Part shown: positions 48,341 through 57,287 of the stretch, piece after piece | How positions within the stretch are numbered: position 1 is the first letter of the stretch | How the letters are laid out: every line of letters starts with the position of its first letter | NCBI RefSeq assembly: GCF_022180385.2 | Contig: NZ_BQME02000001.1 | Span: 2,005,678 to 2,069,677 of the forward strand | Direction of reading: 5' to 3' | DNA from: Paenibacillus sp. L3-i20 | GTDB lineage: Bacteria; Bacillota; Bacilli; Paenibacillales; Paenibacillaceae | Length of the DNA: 64,000 nt | Notes under the pieces: model-generated | The model's input: the letters and a program-made list of their open reading frames with translations, nothing else | What the model was told of the DNA's origin: nothing | The model's database searches: none | Position numbers and translations under genes: made by a program

Positions 48341-48382
48341 GCACAGTGGGGTGCTAGTGAGGCCGATGAAGGAGTGAATCAA

Positions 48383-49267
48383 ATGCAAGTAAATACTAAC
48401 GTGAAGGCGAATGATTTTAAGACGCCAGCATGGAAAAAGCCGGTTGGTTTTATTCTCAAAATATTGCTTTTGGCTTATGCAATCGTTACGTTATATCCGC
48501 TTTATTGGCTCGTTATAAGTGCGTTTAAGACGAATCAAGAGTTTTTCAACCGTTCCTATGCTTGGCCGTTGCAGTGGCAACTTGATAATATAACTCGTGC
48601 GTGGGAACTAGGCAATATGGGAAGAGCGATGCTTAATTCAACCTACGTTACCCTTATATCAGTCGTTTTGACAATTGTTTTAGGGACGTTAGCAGCGTAT
48701 GTATTATCCCGATTTAAATTTAAGTTCAGTGGTCTGATAAAAGGGATGTTCCTGTTAGGCATGCTAATCCCGATTCATAGTACACTTGTTCCGTTGTTCA
48801 TTTTTATGGGCAAAATTGGAATAGGTGAATATAAACTATTGGGTACGCACTGGTCACTTATTTTCCCTTATACAGCATTCGAGCTGCCAATAGCAATTTT
48901 CTTAGGTATGGCTTATATGGCTTCGATTCCTAGAGAAGTAGAAGAAGCAGCAATGATTGACGGCAACGGATGGTGGGGAGTGTTCGGACGAATTATTTTC
49001 CCATTATGCCTACCAGTTATTGCGACGGTTACAATTCTTGCCTTTCTTCGTTTCTGGAATGACTTCTCATTTGCACTCGTCTTTATTAATGAACAAGCGC
49101 TTAAAACACTTCCGCTTAGTCTATCGTTATTCTCTGATGGATTTGGTACAGACTATGCATTAACGATGGGTGCGATGTTCATCGCAGTTATTCCGACGAT
49201 TGTTATCTATTTGATCTTCCAAGAGCAAATCATGAAAGGTATGGTTGCAGGCTCGGTTAAAGGCTAA
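48383..49267 (+). CDS. Sugar ABC transporter permease, MalG type
   Basis: A 294-residue membrane protein with six helices. The EAA loop is REVEEAAMIDGNGWWGVFGR, and TLYPLYWLVISAFKTNQEFF and VTILAFLRFWNDFSFAL are family landmarks. A GTG at 48374 is in frame, but GGAG lies 8 bases before the ATG at 48383. The gene pairs with the MalF-type permease upstream and ends the operon. The stop codon lies in a stem-loop. Confidence 0.93.
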   Translation: MQVNTNVKANDFKTPAWKKPVGFILKILLLAYAIVTLYPLYWLVISAFKTNQEFFNRSYAWPLQWQLDNITRAWELGNMGRAMLNSTYVTLISVVLTIVLGTLAAYVLSRFKFKFSGLIKGMFLLGMLIPIHSTLVPLFIFMGKIGIGEYKLLGTHWSLIFPYTAFELPIAIFLGMAYMASIPREVEEAAMIDGNGWWGVFGRIIFPLCLPVIATVTILAFLRFWNDFSFALVFINEQALKTLPLSLSLFSDGFGTDYALTMGAMFIAVIPTIVIYLIFQEQIMKGMVAGSVKG

Positions 49268-49290
49268 TTGCCTTTTCCGGGTCTTTTTTT
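49257..49290 (+). terminator. Probable terminator of the sugar transporter operon
   Basis: AAAGGC pairs with GCCTTT around the TAATT that includes the stop codon. TCTTTTTTT follows about 8 bases later. The stem is short, so confidence is limited. Confidence 0.4.
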
Positions 49291-49355
49291 CATAGTGAAA
49301 AATAACCCTTGAAACTACTAGCCGGAGTGTGTACTATTACAAGATACAATCGAAT

Positions 49356-49430
49356 AGAACTCGTATAATTTTGGGAATATGGCCCATAAGTTTCTACCGG
49401 ATAACCGTTAATTTGTCCGACTATGAGTGA
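49356..49430 (+). ncRNA. Purine riboswitch aptamer, guanine/xanthine class
   Basis: The three-way-junction core of the purine riboswitch is complete: P1 ACTC/GAGT, junction TATAAT, P2 with loop ATATGG, TTTCTACC, P3 with its loop, then GTCCGACTATGAG. The specificity base before TATG is C (CGACTATG), which selects guanine-type ligands; adenine aptamers have T there. It sits 220 bases before xpt, as in other Bacillales. Confidence 0.93.
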
Positions 49431-49509
49431 GTGCGAGAGCAGTGGAACACCGTAGGTGTTTCAATGCTGGATCGCCGCGCATGTGCGAATAGGGATGAAA
49501 TTCCAATAG

Positions 49510-49557
49510 GACAGGCTTCACTTGAGAGAAACTAGCTCAAGGAAGTCTGTCTTTTTT
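49510..49557 (+). terminator. Riboswitch expression-platform terminator
   Basis: GACAGGCTTC pairs with GAAGTCTGTC and CTTGAG with CTCAAG around a 9-base loop, followed by T6. Ligand binding to the aptamer would favour this terminator. About 80 bases with further hairpins (for example GGAACACC/GGTGTTTC) separate it from the aptamer. Confidence 0.88.
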
Positions 49558-49650
49558 GTATGTTAAGCGGAATATCTAAGGAATGGCTTCAGGGGTATGG
49601 TTGGATGCTGAACATTAAAGCTTTTACACACAACGAGGAGATGACATGGG

Positions 49651-50265
49651 ATGAAAGAACTTGAACAACGTATACGCCAAGAAGGAGCGATCCTTTCTGA
49701 TAAGGTGCTGAAGGTAGATTCCTTCTTGAACCATCAAGTAGATACGGAGCTGGCGCTTGCAACCGGACGAGAATTCGCAAAGGTGTTCGCCGGAGAAAAA
49801 ATTACGAAAGTGCTGACGATTGAAGCGAGCGGCATCCAGTTTGCGATGGCTGCTGGCATTGCACTTGGCGTACCTTTTGTATATGCAAAGAAAAAGAAAG
49901 CAGTAACGCAGTCAGACAATGTTTATACGGCAACGGTACAGTCCTTTACTCGTGGTGAAACCTATCAGGTTACCGTCGATCAACGGTACCTTGGTGTAGA
50001 TGATAAAGTGCTCATTGTGGACGATTTCCTTGCAACGGGAGCGGCGCTAGTAGGTTTAGTTGATATTGTTCGGCAGTCCGGAGCGGAACTTGTCGGTGTT
50101 GGCTGTATCATTGAGAAGAGCTTCCAAGAGGGTAGAGGCTTACTCGAAGAGAAGGGTGTGAAAATTCACTCCCTGGCGCGCATCACTTCAATGAAGCCAG
50201 GCGAGGTTCACTTCGCAGAAGAAGAGCAAAGTGAGCACAAGCTATCCATAAAGGAGCGAGTATAG
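49651..50265 (+). CDS. xpt: Xanthine phosphoribosyltransferase
   Basis: A 204-residue purine phosphoribosyltransferase that forms XMP from xanthine and PRPP for salvage. The PRPP-binding motif is KVLIVDDFLATGAAL, and the VLTIEASGIQFAMAAGIALG and FVYAKKKKAV segments match B. subtilis Xpt. GAGGAG lies about 10 bases before the ATG. It is the first gene after the riboswitch and is 4 bases from pbuX, so purine availability controls both. Confidence 0.96.
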   Translation: MKELEQRIRQEGAILSDKVLKVDSFLNHQVDTELALATGREFAKVFAGEKITKVLTIEASGIQFAMAAGIALGVPFVYAKKKKAVTQSDNVYTATVQSFTRGETYQVTVDQRYLGVDDKVLIVDDFLATGAALVGLVDIVRQSGAELVGVGCIIEKSFQEGRGLLEEKGVKIHSLARITSMKPGEVHFAEEEQSEHKLSIKERV

Positions 50266-50269
50266 CAGC

Positions 50270-51568
50270 ATGTTAAGTAAACAGAGAGTCATTACTTTAG
50301 GCTTCCAGCACGTTCTAGCTATGTATGCGGGAGCTGTTATCGTACCGCTAATCGTAGGTGCAGCGCTCAAACTTAATGAAACGCAGATGGCGTATTTGAT
50401 CGCTGCCGATCTGTTCACATGTGGAATTGCGACGATTCTTCAAGTGTGGGGCGGCAAATATTTTGGAAGTAAGCTTCCAGTCGTGCTAGGCTGTACGTTT
50501 ACAGCTGTTGGTCCTATTATTGCGATAGGTTTGGCGTCCAATCTAGCTACTGTGTATGGAGCTATCATCATATCGGGTATATTCGTTATTTTAGCAGCAC
50601 CGCTTTATGGTAAGATTCTGCGATTTTTCCCGACAATCGTGACAGGGTCCGTCGTGACGATAATTGGTTTGTCGCTTATTCCCGTAGCAATGAATAATGT
50701 GGCTGGCGGGCAAGGTTCACCTAACTTCGGTGCGACGAGCAACCTATTGTTGGCGCTTATTACGCTGGTCGTTATTTTGCTCATTAATCGATTTGCGAAA
50801 GGATTTCTACGTGCTGTCTCTGTTCTTATAGGTCTTGCAATCGGCACATGTGTTGGTTACTTTATGGGCATCGTCGATTTCTCAGCGGTTGGCAAAGCAT
50901 CACACTTTAGCATCGCACAACCGTTCTACTTCGGTACGCCGCAAATTAGCATTACGGCAATTATTACGATGATTCTAGTTAATATCGTCAGTATGGTTGA
51001 GTCGACAGGCGTTTACTTCGCGGTTGGCAAAGCGATAGACGAAAAAGTGGAGCAGAAGCAAATTGTGAATGGACTTCGCTCTGAGGGTGTTGCAATCACA
51101 CTTGGTGGTATTTTCAATGCTTTTCCGTATACGGCATTTTCACAAAATGTAGGACTCATCACGTTGACGAAAGTAAAATCACGTGACGTTATCTTTGCGG
51201 CAGGAGGCATTATGTTAATTCTGGGCTTATTGCCCAAGCTTGCGGCAATTACGACAGTTATTCCAAGCTCTGTGCTAGGTGGTGCTATGATCGTCATGTT
51301 CGGCTCAGTTGCTGTGTCAGGTATGACGATTTTATCGGAGGTTGATCTGCGCAAGGAGCGCAACTTGCTTATTGCAGCTTGCAGTATCGCAGTTGGTCTT
51401 GGCTCAGCTACGGTGCCGCATATGTTCGATCAGCTTCCCGAATTTGCCCGAATGATGTTACAGAACGGTATCGTAACAGGCTCGTTAACAGCTATTGTAC
51501 TCAATATACTTTTACCTGAGAAAAAGGCTGTTTCATCTGAGCAAGTCATACAAAGTACAGCGAGCTAA
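50270..51568 (+). CDS. pbuX: Xanthine permease
   Basis: A 432-residue NCS2-family nucleobase transporter with about 14 membrane segments. GFQHVLAMYAGAVIVPLIVG is the conserved first helix, GFLRAVSVLIGLAIGTCVGY marks the centre, and the NCS2 motif QNVGLITLTKVKSRDVI lies in the second half. In B. subtilis the xpt-pbuX operon salvages xanthine; the arrangement and the riboswitch are the same here. AAGGAGCG overlaps the xpt stop codon, suggesting coupling. Confidence 0.95.
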   Translation: MLSKQRVITLGFQHVLAMYAGAVIVPLIVGAALKLNETQMAYLIAADLFTCGIATILQVWGGKYFGSKLPVVLGCTFTAVGPIIAIGLASNLATVYGAIIISGIFVILAAPLYGKILRFFPTIVTGSVVTIIGLSLIPVAMNNVAGGQGSPNFGATSNLLLALITLVVILLINRFAKGFLRAVSVLIGLAIGTCVGYFMGIVDFSAVGKASHFSIAQPFYFGTPQISITAIITMILVNIVSMVESTGVYFAVGKAIDEKVEQKQIVNGLRSEGVAITLGGIFNAFPYTAFSQNVGLITLTKVKSRDVIFAAGGIMLILGLLPKLAAITTVIPSSVLGGAMIVMFGSVAVSGMTILSEVDLRKERNLLIAACSIAVGLGSATVPHMFDQLPEFARMMLQNGIVTGSLTAIVLNILLPEKKAVSSEQVIQSTAS

Positions 51569-51602
51569 CGTACTAGTAGGTGGAAAGTTGCTGCTTGAAC
51601 TA

Positions 51603-51636
51603 AAAGAGGACCATGCCATTCGGCATGGTCCTCTTT
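51603..51636 (+). terminator. Terminator of xpt-pbuX
   Basis: AAAGAGGACCATGCC pairs perfectly with GGCATGGTCCTCTTT around a 4-base loop, 34 bases after the pbuX stop. The stem is 15 bp. Confidence 0.9.
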
Positions 51637-51724
51637 ACGTTTTAACAGTGTCAGCTCGATACATATTTAATCAGAGGCTCGGTAGTTACATTACCATTTT
51701 GGCCGAAAAATTGCTTCAGAAACA

Positions 51725-51800
51725 CTGACATACAGCTGTCAGACATTGTGTTCTACACTACACGTAGTGGTTCAAATTCAGTAGTGAAGGGTAGTGTAGT
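51725..51800 (+). promoter_or_regulatory. Stacked inverted repeats upstream of the DHA2 efflux gene
   Basis: CTGACA-tacagc-TGTCAG (51725-51742) is followed by CACTAC-AC-GTAGTG (51756-51769). GTAGTG then recurs at 51781 and 51791, the last as GTAGTGTAG, which is complementary to CTACACTAC at 51753. The layout suggests one or two operators for a regulator encoded elsewhere. Confidence 0.45.
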
Positions 51801-53333
51801 ATGACAACAACAAAAGGTAAATCAGGATGGGTAGTGGCGGGATTGCTGTTATCAATCCTTATGGCTTCCATGGACAATACGATTGTGGCAACGGCAATGG
51901 GGACAATCGTTGGTGAGCTTGGCGGATTGAATCAATTCGTATGGGTAACTTCTGCGTATATGGTGGCGGAGATGGCAGGTATGCCGATTTTCGGGAAGCT
52001 GTCGGATATGTATGGCCGTAAACGATTTTTTATATTCGGGATCATTGTGTTTATGATTGGGTCTGCATTGTGCGGGACAGCCAGCTCCATCATGGAGCTT
52101 AGTATATTCCGTGCGATTCAAGGAATCGGTGCGGGAGCACTTATACCCATTACGTTCACCGTCCTTCTAGATGCAGTGTCACCAGAAAATCGTGGTAAGC
52201 TTATGGGGTTGTTCGGTGCGGTATTCGGCTTGTCGAGCATTTTTGGTCCGCTGCTAGGAGCATTTATAACCGACCAAATAAGCTGGGAATGGATTTTCTA
52301 TATTAATATGCCTATTGGTATTGTTGCACTTCTACTCGTAGCCAAGGGGTATAAGGAAACTCGTAACCACTCCAAACAGAAGATTGATTGGCTTGGTGCA
52401 ATTACATTGGTAGGTGCTGTTATTTGTTTGATCTTCTCACTAGAGCTGGGCGGCAAGCTATACACATGGGATTCGTGGCAGATCATTAGTTTATTGGCTG
52501 GATTCGGTCTGCTTAGCATACTGTTTCTTATCGCGGAGAAGAGAGCAGTTGAACCAATCATTTCGTTTGCGATGTTCAAAATCCGTTTGTTCGCTGCAAG
52601 CACGATGATCGCCGTACTTAGCGGGGCAGCGTTCATTGCAGCATCCGTTTATTTACCGATCTTCATCCAAGGTGTACTCGGTGGTACGGCGACGAATTCT
52701 GGATTAATGCTGCTGCCGATGATGGTTGGCACGGTAGTGACGGCAACTTTGGGTGGAGTTGTCATGACCAAAATGTCGTATCGCACCATTCTTTCAACAA
52801 CGCTATTTCTATTAGTAATTGGTCTTGGTATGTTGACGACGATTACGGTAGATACTTCACGTTTTGTAATTACGATTTATATGATAATCGTCGGACTGGG
52901 CATCGGTGCTTCCTTCTCCGTGCTTACCAACTCAGCGATTCATAGCATTCCAGTAGCAGACAGAGGAGCTGCGACATCGACGCTCAATTTCCTGCGTTCC
53001 TTCGGAATGATGTTAGGCATAACGATATTCGGCATCGTGCAAAGTCATTTAATGACTCGTAAGTTGACGGAATCGTTCCAAGGGGGCGATGAGGGTGCAA
53101 TACCTCAGGGGATCGATTTAAAAGATCCTTATGTATTAATGGATTCAACGATTAGAAATGCAATACCAGAAGGTTTCTTGAATCAATTGTTGTCAGGAGT
53201 TTCTTCATCGATAACAGACATATTTTTATGGAGTCTCATTCCAGCTGTATTAGCGCTTATTGCGGCATGTGCCATGGGACGAGAAAAATATGATACGAAG
53301 GCGGAGATGGAAGCATACGTTTCGGGGCATTAA
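51801..53333 (+). CDS. DHA2-family MFS multidrug efflux transporter, 14 membrane segments
   Basis: A 510-residue proton-coupled exporter. Helix 1 contains the DHA2 motif LMASMDNTIVATAMGTIV (motif D1), GKLSDMYGRKRFFI is motif A, and FRAIQGIGAGALIPITF and GAVFGLSSIFGPLLGAFI match motifs B and C. Two extra central helices give 14 segments, as in QacA and Mdr/YusP-type pumps. It starts at an ATG after GAAGG. It is monocistronic, with inverted repeats in its promoter region and a good terminator. The substrate range cannot be read from sequence. Confidence 0.9.
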   Translation: MTTTKGKSGWVVAGLLLSILMASMDNTIVATAMGTIVGELGGLNQFVWVTSAYMVAEMAGMPIFGKLSDMYGRKRFFIFGIIVFMIGSALCGTASSIMELSIFRAIQGIGAGALIPITFTVLLDAVSPENRGKLMGLFGAVFGLSSIFGPLLGAFITDQISWEWIFYINMPIGIVALLLVAKGYKETRNHSKQKIDWLGAITLVGAVICLIFSLELGGKLYTWDSWQIISLLAGFGLLSILFLIAEKRAVEPIISFAMFKIRLFAASTMIAVLSGAAFIAASVYLPIFIQGVLGGTATNSGLMLLPMMVGTVVTATLGGVVMTKMSYRTILSTTLFLLVIGLGMLTTITVDTSRFVITIYMIIVGLGIGASFSVLTNSAIHSIPVADRGAATSTLNFLRSFGMMLGITIFGIVQSHLMTRKLTESFQGGDEGAIPQGIDLKDPYVLMDSTIRNAIPEGFLNQLLSGVSSSITDIFLWSLIPAVLALIAACAMGREKYDTKAEMEAYVSGH

Positions 53334-53356
53334 TTGGAGCAAGTGATAATAGATAT

Positions 53357-53388
53357 AACGGAGGGCTATTCACGCCCTTCGTTTTTCC
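53357..53388 (+). terminator. Terminator of the DHA2 gene
   Basis: ACGGAGGGC pairs with GCCCTTCGT around a 7-base loop, followed by a T-rich TTTTCCTTTT. Confidence 0.88.
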
Positions 53389-53488
53389 TTTTGCACCCTC
53401 AAATACACTATGAAATGTATAATCATGATGATTGTTCAATGAGAATATGATAACATAGTGACAATCTATTAGAAGAGGTGATTTTTTC

Positions 53489-54232
53489 GTGATCGGTCGT
53501 AGTGGTAATCCAACATTAAGAGACGATACATTCCAGAAGCACGGACAGGCTTTATCTGGAGAGGGCATGACCATTAATGGTACAGTAAACAAAATGTTTA
53601 TTATGCTGGCCATTTTGTTAGGTGGTGCGGTTGTATCTTGGGGCATGTACATGAAGCAGGATGCGAACGTTTTAGGCTTCATGATTGGCGGCGCAATTGC
53701 CGGACTTATATTAGCACTAATTATTAGTTTTGTGCCTAGAACAGCTCCATTCCTAGTACCTATTTATGCAGCTTGTGAAGGTTTATTTCTAGGAGCTTTA
53801 TCTGCTCAATATGAATCAAAATTTAACGGTATCACGTTGCAAGCAGCGCTACTAACGATGTGTGTATTTCTAGCGCTACTTATAGCTTATAGACTACGTC
53901 TAATTCAAGCGACCAAAAATTTCAGACTTGGCGTATTTGCTGCAACAGCAGGTATTGCGCTAATGTATCTTGCTAGTTTCGTTCTTGGGTTCTTTGGAAT
54001 GACAGTTCCTTTCTTGCATGAAAGCAGCTTGATCGGAATCGGAATCTCGCTTGTTATTGTTGTTGTAGCTGCACTTAATCTTGTGCTGGACTTCGACTTT
54101 ATCGAGCAGGGCGCTGAGCAAGGTGCTCCGAAGTACATGGAGTGGTACGGTGCATTTGGTCTTATGGTTACACTTGTATGGTTGTATATCGAGATGCTTC
54201 GTCTTCTTTCGAAAATCGCAAGCCGCGACTAA
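53489..54232 (+). CDS. Bax inhibitor-1 / YccA-like membrane protein
   Basis: A 247-residue membrane protein with seven predicted helices after a 30-residue polar N-terminus. The FLVPIYAACEGLFLGALSAQ, LDFDFIEQGAEQGAPKYMEW and AFGLMVTLVWLYIEMLRLL segments match the Bax1-I/YccA group (PF12811-like), which includes pH-gated calcium-leak channels such as B. subtilis YetJ in a related branch. The start is a GTG 9 bases after AGAAGAGGTG. It is monocistronic. A channel or stress-protective role is by family only. Confidence 0.85.
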   Translation: MIGRSGNPTLRDDTFQKHGQALSGEGMTINGTVNKMFIMLAILLGGAVVSWGMYMKQDANVLGFMIGGAIAGLILALIISFVPRTAPFLVPIYAACEGLFLGALSAQYESKFNGITLQAALLTMCVFLALLIAYRLRLIQATKNFRLGVFAATAGIALMYLASFVLGFFGMTVPFLHESSLIGIGISLVIVVVAALNLVLDFDFIEQGAEQGAPKYMEWYGAFGLMVTLVWLYIEMLRLLSKIASRD

Positions 54233-54283
54233 CGTTATTGTTTAGCAGGAAAGTAAATCGCTATATGATTAAATAATGGTTGA

Positions 54284-54318
54284 AGAGAGTAAGGGCATTA
54301 TGTCCTTGCTCTTTTTTT
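54284..54318 (+). terminator. Terminator of the Bax inhibitor-like gene
   Basis: AGAGTAAGGGC pairs with GTCCTTGCTCT (with wobble) around a 5-base loop, followed by T7. Confidence 0.88.
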
Positions 54319-54397
54319 GTATAGCATTTACTCACGATAGATCTTCAAATGGGAGGTTATGGGGTGAAAGGGATTGATCATTTGTAATTTATTTCTA

Positions 54398-54440
54398 TTG
54401 ATAATAATAATCATTCTATCTATAATGATAATCAGTATCA
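54398..54440 (+). promoter_or_regulatory. Promoter with two overlapping Fur boxes
   Basis: TTGATA (54398-54403) and TATAAT (54421-54426) are separated by 17 bases, a near-ideal sigma A promoter. TGATAATAATAATCA (54399-54413) covers the -35 box and TGATAATCAGTATCA (54426-54440) lies at the -10 end and start. Each matches the 7-1-7 Fur box TGATAATNATTATCA with one mismatch. This predicts tight iron repression of the importer operon. Confidence 0.85.
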
Positions 54441-54470
54441 ATAAAGACAACATACATTGGGGGCAACATC

Positions 54471-55457
54471 ATGAAATCAGCTAGTTGGAAAACAGGAATT
54501 ATCGTACTTATGCTTGCGTTAACAGTCGCATGTGGTAACAATACAGGAATAAACGGCGGAACTGCTTCACCTGAACCTACAAAAGCTCCACAAGAAGAGA
54601 ATGCAGGGAAAGAAACAGTTAGTTTGGTTGACGAGAAAAAAGTAGAAGAGTTGCTTGCGCAGTTTGAGAACAAGTCTCCATCGAAAGCGGTAACAATGTC
54701 TGTTTCACTTACAGAGTTATTTGATGTACTGGGCGTAGCACCTATAGGTGTGCCTACGACAAAGAGCACATTACCTGCAGCGTTCGATGCAATTCCGCGT
54801 GTAGGTTCTTCACATCAGCCGGATATTGAAGCAATTGCTGGTTTGCAGCCTGATGTTGTTATTGGACCATCTTCCATCAAAGATAATCTAGAGAAGCAAT
54901 TCGTATCGGCGAAGCTGTCGACAGCTTATCTGCCTTCTGATTCCTTGGATGAGTTAAAGTTGTCTGCAACTGTACTGGGCAAATTGTTTAACAAAGAAGC
55001 AGAAGCTAAGGCATATATCGAGAAGTTTAATACGGACGAAAAGGCGGCTATTGCTGCAGTAGAAGGCAAAACAGCTCCTAGCGTCATGATCCTTTTCGGA
55101 TCTGCTGAATCTTTGATGCTAATGAACGAAAAAACATTTGTAGGAAGCTTAGTGGAAAACTTGGGCGGTACTAACGTTGTAACGGATGTCTTGAAATCGA
55201 CTGAAACGTACACGCCAATGGATATGGAAAATGTAGTTACAGCTAACCCGGATATTATTTTGCTAGTTGCACATGGTGATCCGACTGCAGTAGCAAAGAA
55301 ATTTGAAGAAGACGTTAAAACTAACGGCGCATGGGATAAGCTTAATGCATTCAAAAATGATAAGTTGATCTCCCTAGATTACAGCTTGTTCGGTATCGCT
55401 TCATTGCCGAAAGCAGTTACTGCGTACACTGAGCTAGCGGGGATTATGTATAAATAA
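54471..55457 (+). CDS. Haem/siderophore ABC transporter substrate-binding lipoprotein
   Basis: A 328-residue FecB/BtuF-class (helical-backbone) binding protein. The lipobox is ALTVAC (Cys21), followed by a Pro/Thr/Glu linker. The mature part has TMSVSLTELFDVLGVAPIGV, GLQPDVVIGPSS and NLGGTNVVTD, typical of haem- and siderophore-binding members. It starts an iron-regulated operon with a permease (1-base overlap), an ATPase and a HugZ-like protein. The last gene favours haem as the cargo, as in IsdE systems, but a siderophore is not excluded. Confidence 0.9.
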   Translation: MKSASWKTGIIVLMLALTVACGNNTGINGGTASPEPTKAPQEENAGKETVSLVDEKKVEELLAQFENKSPSKAVTMSVSLTELFDVLGVAPIGVPTTKSTLPAAFDAIPRVGSSHQPDIEAIAGLQPDVVIGPSSIKDNLEKQFVSAKLSTAYLPSDSLDELKLSATVLGKLFNKEAEAKAYIEKFNTDEKAAIAAVEGKTAPSVMILFGSAESLMLMNEKTFVGSLVENLGGTNVVTDVLKSTETYTPMDMENVVTANPDIILLVAHGDPTAVAKKFEEDVKTNGAWDKLNAFKNDKLISLDYSLFGIASLPKAVTAYTELAGIMYK

Positions 55458-56470
55458 TGACGAACCAATCAGAGGCTAATGACAGCAAAGGAAGAGGCAA
55501 GATTGCGCTTACTGTTATTGTTGCTATACTGCTGACTCTGGCTGCTTTAGTCGCGATCGGGATAGGCAGTGTGCATTTTCCAATAACGGAGACGTTTAAC
55601 ACGATCATTGGGCAAGGAGATGAGCGCTCGACAACTATTCTTTGGGATATACGGGTTCCAAGGGTGTTGCTCGCACTCATTATCGGAGCAAATCTAGCAG
55701 CATCAGGTGCATTACTGCAAGCGGTTATGCAAAATCCGCTCGCTGATCCCGGATTGACAGGGGTATCGAGTGGAGCTGCTGTGTCCGTATTGTTCATCAT
55801 GTTAGTTGTGCCAGGTTACTCTGCATTTATTCCGCTTGCGGCTATCGTAGGCGGAGGAATTGCCGCAATAATGGTTTATGCGATGGCTTGGAAGAAGGTT
55901 GGAGGCTTTACGCCAATCCGCATTATTTTGTCCGGTGTAGCAGTCAATGCAGTGTTCGGCGGAATAATTGGATTATTGTCTATTCTCTATAGTGATCAAC
56001 TGCCGTCGGCATTGCAATGGCTGAATGGCAGCTTGAATGGAAAAGGTATGGATGACGTATTCGCCATTCTTCCGTATTCCATCTTAGGCTGGATCGCAGC
56101 TATTTTATGTATTCGGAAGGCGAATATATTGCGGTTGGGAGAACAAACTGCCCACAACTTAGGACAAAATATGAATCAAACCAGATTCTTATTGTCACTA
56201 GTTGCTGTTTATTTGGCAGCAGTATCCGTATCGACAGTCGGTCTTGTAGGCTTCGTTGGATTAGTTGTTCCGCATATTGCCCGCTTGCTCATAGGGACAA
56301 ATTATAAATATAGCTTGCCTCTAGGCCTGCTGCTTGGCGCTCTTATCTTACTAGTTGCTGATACTGTAGGACGAACAATGTTTAGTCCGCTGCAAATCCC
56401 GTCGGGTATTGTAATGGCGATGATAGGCGGCCCGTACTTCTTATATCTCATGCGAAAGGGAGGAGCATAA
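55457..56470 (+). CDS. FecCD-family iron/haem ABC transporter permease
   Basis: A 337-residue permease with about ten helices. IRVPRVLLALIIGANLAASG, LQAVMQNPLADPGLTGVSSG and GLVGFVGLVVPHIARLLIG are the FecCD signatures, the last being the cytoplasmic loop that contacts the ATPase. The start codon overlaps the stop of the binding protein gene (TAATG), so translation is coupled. It would work as a homodimer. Confidence 0.93.
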   Translation: MTNQSEANDSKGRGKIALTVIVAILLTLAALVAIGIGSVHFPITETFNTIIGQGDERSTTILWDIRVPRVLLALIIGANLAASGALLQAVMQNPLADPGLTGVSSGAAVSVLFIMLVVPGYSAFIPLAAIVGGGIAAIMVYAMAWKKVGGFTPIRIILSGVAVNAVFGGIIGLLSILYSDQLPSALQWLNGSLNGKGMDDVFAILPYSILGWIAAILCIRKANILRLGEQTAHNLGQNMNQTRFLLSLVAVYLAAVSVSTVGLVGFVGLVVPHIARLLIGTNYKYSLPLGLLLGALILLVADTVGRTMFSPLQIPSGIVMAMIGGPYFLYLMRKGGA

Positions 56471-56471
56471 T

Positions 56472-57287
56472 ATGCTACAAATACAATCCTTAGGCATCAG
56501 CTATGCAGATCGAACGATTGTGAAGGACTTCTCGCTGGAGGTTAATGAAGGAGAGGTCGTCTCTATTGTTGGTCCGAACGGATCGGGTAAGTCGACCATT
56601 TTGAAAGGAATATCGAAGTTGATTCCTTGCCAGAGTGGAACGGTATGTATTGCTAACCAAGGGCTGGAGACGCTAAGTGCAAAACAGCGTTCCCAGCTTA
56701 TGTGTATGTTATGCCAATCCAATAGCAGCCCTGCTGATATGACGGTAGAGGAACTAGTCGGATACGGACGAATTCCACATAAGAAATGGTATGAGCAGTT
56801 AACGACTGAAGATAAAGAGATTGTAGAATGGGCGCTTCATCATACGAAAATGCTCGATTACAGAAAGCGGTTAGTTGTATCTTTGTCAGGCGGGGAAGCT
56901 CAGCGCGCATGGCTTGCGATGGCTTTGGCACAGCGCCCGAAGGTGCTTTTATTGGATGAGCCGACTACGTTTCTTGATATCGGTCATCAATTAGAGGTGT
57001 TGGAGCTTGTTCGTGAGCTAAATCACGAGCTTAATCTTACGATTGTAATGGTTCTGCATGATCTCAATCATGCCAGTGCATATAGCGATAAAGTATGTGT
57101 CATTAAAGAAGGCAACAAATATGTGTACGGTAAGCCGAAGGAAGTATTTACAACGGAGCTTATTCGAAGTGTCTATGGGGTAGAAACAGAAATAGAGTAT
57201 GATAAATATGATCAGACTCCACGCATTCATATTTTGAGGAAAATAAGAGAAGAAAGAAGGGATATCCTTGAAAACACTGGATCTTGA
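56472..57287 (+). CDS. FecE/FhuC-type iron/haem ABC transporter ATPase
   Basis: A 271-residue ATPase. Walker A is GPNGSGKST, the signature LSGGEAQRAWLAMAL, Walker B VLLLDEPTTFLD, and the switch His is in VLHDLNHAS. The length and the YGRIPHKKW segment match the FecE class. It starts 1 base after the permease stop and overlaps the HugZ-like gene by 20 bases, which ties all four genes into one transcript. Confidence 0.93.
   Translation: MLQIQSLGISYADRTIVKDFSLEVNEGEVVSIVGPNGSGKSTILKGISKLIPCQSGTVCIANQGLETLSAKQRSQLMCMLCQSNSSPADMTVEELVGYGRIPHKKWYEQLTTEDKEIVEWALHHTKMLDYRKRLVVSLSGGEAQRAWLAMALAQRPKVLLLDEPTTFLDIGHQLEVLELVRELNHELNLTIVMVLHDLNHASAYSDKVCVIKEGNKYVYGKPKEVFTTELIRSVYGVETEIEYDKYDQTPRIHILRKIREERRDILENTGS

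Noticed and set aside
54926-55354. A 142-codon minus-strand frame
   Set aside because: It is antisense to the iron-binding lipoprotein gene and lacks a ribosome binding site.
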